A stretch of DNA of 44,825 bases, taken from assembly GCA_032718475.1 (NCBI GenBank), contig JAUCBJ010006891.1:1-44825 (forward strand). The letters are read 5' to 3'. The notes under the pieces are model-generated. The model had not been told where the DNA came from and searched no databases. It was given only the letters and a program-made list of their open reading frames with translations. Of this stretch, positions 44,130 to 44,825 are shown piece by piece. A program made the translations under genes and the position numbers. Position 1 is the stretch's first letter; each line of letters opens with the position of its first letter. This DNA comes from Nemertoderma westbladi. Lineage: Eukaryota; Xenacoelomorpha; Nemertodermatida; Nemertodermatidae.

Positions 44130-44740
44130 AACTCAGCTGAACTAAAGCTACAGGAAAATTCGTTCACTTTGCGGCTCCTATGACTTATTTGAAAGTTCAG
44201 ATGAGTTTCCACACTTTATACAATATATGATAACTCTGATCACTGGCTAAGGTGAAAAGTCAACTTTCATCAACACAACAGACTTTGAGTTCCGTTAATT
44301 TTTTCTTAACTCATTATTAGTAAATTAATCATCATTGTGGTTCCAATGAGACTTTATTTCAAGTTAAGATGACCCAACAACAATTTTCCAATGAGACTAT
44401 TTTCAATTTAATACGACCTTCCAAACTCTTGTTACAACATATCTGCATATTAAGACTTCTGATCGCTACGCCTACAGTAGGGTGAAAAGTTGATTTTAGA
44501 CAATATCTCATACTGAAAAAAATTATTCGCTGTTGAAAAATAAATATTTTTTAATTCACTAACAGTAAACCGACGATTGCGATTCCAATGAGACTATTTT
44601 CAACTTCATACGACCTCTCAAACTCTTTTTACAACATATTAATGATTCCGATCACTATGACTAAGGTGAAAATGAGTTTTTGTCAACGCGACAGACTAAA
44701 AATGATGTCTACTGATGAAAATGAAATTTTTTTTCAAATT
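44130..44740. repeat. three diverged subterminal repeats of about 200 bp
   Basis: Blocks starting TTGYGGYTCCWATGA (about 44168, 44336 and 44576), each followed by a GATCACT or GATCGCT segment and GGTGAAAA, recur in the same orientation. The last one merges into the right inverted repeat. The left arm carries the complement of one block. Confidence 0.7.
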
Positions 44741-44825
44741 TTTGTTTTTTTTGTAGTTCTGGGATCATAATGGATAGAATGTGGGGCGACCCCCTTGATT
44801 CCAAGAATATGACCCTGTACCTCCT
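44560..44825 (-). repeat. right terminal inverted repeat (cut by or ending at the window edge)
   Basis: Reverse-complement match to 39817-40090. The last eight bases of the window (44818-44825) complement the presumed left tip AGGAGGTA, so the element may end within a few bases of the window edge. Confidence 0.8.

Larger units (their letters stand above)
39817..44825 (+). mobile_element. large DNA transposon with long inverted ends and one ORF (runs to the window edge)
   Basis: The left end reads AGGAGGTA, then GGTCATG, then AATCAAGGGGGTCGCCCCAC. The reverse complement of the last bases of the window reads AGGAGGTA, then GGGTCATAT and the same 20 bases. Similarity continues inward for about 250 bp (TTTCATTTTCATCAGTAGAC, CTTA..CATAGTG, TCATTGGAA.CGCAAT). 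Between them lie an intact 1048-codon ORF, a 49-bp array and repeats of about 200 bp. The right terminus reaches the window end, so the outer boundary and target duplication cannot be checked. The superfamily is not assigned; a Kolobok- or hAT-related type is possible. Confidence 0.85.

Overview
The window looks like nuclear DNA of an invertebrate animal, most likely a marine species and possibly a deuterostome such as an echinoderm. The evidence is small spliced exons with canonical splice sites in AT-rich DNA, homologues of animal genes, and many kinds of metazoan transposable element. The species cannot be named from the sequence. No bacterial features are present.

Three host genes are supported. 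(1) Two exons of a NALCN-type sodium-leak channel lie on the minus strand at 3268-3397 and 1941-2126; the rest of that gene is outside the window or not recognised. (2) A complete three-exon SAMD15-like gene lies on the plus strand (7148-7179, 8744-8910, 12703-12929). Its exon phases fit exactly and give 141 residues with a SAM domain. (3) A complete four-exon class A GPCR lies on the minus strand (31725-31229, 30696-30531, 29384-29248, 16900-16540). All phases fit and it gives 386 residues with seven membrane segments.

Most of the remaining DNA is mobile elements, many of them inside introns of these genes. A non-LTR reverse transcriptase remnant (309-1803) lies downstream of the second NALCN exon. 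A CR1/L2-group element with a 2A-like motif (about 9.3-12.6 kb, antisense) sits in SAMD15 intron 2. An 11 kb BEL/Pao-type LTR element (17176-28258) sits in GPCR intron 3, with 1137-bp LTRs. This LTR element has about ten in-frame stops, only the start of the reverse transcriptase, and an unrecognised 3-prime reading frame. A decayed multi-domain gene (13829-15745) is split by a 1013-bp inverted-repeat element (14467-15479) that leaves an 8-bp target duplication and carries fourteen TTCTAGAA palindromes. Two more fold-back elements (28491-29222, 32800-33576), two more non-LTR remnants (35487-36400, 36898-38034), tRNA-like SINE heads and several tandem repeats follow.

The right end (39817-44825) is a nearly complete DNA transposon. 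Its imperfect terminal inverted repeats are about 250 bp long and enclose one intact 1048-residue intronless ORF with a plausible DDE-type (D, D, CxxH, E) layout. Its right subterminal region is complex, with a 49-bp x 5 array and repeats of about 200 bp. This element and the unusual BEL-type element are the best candidates for something undescribed.
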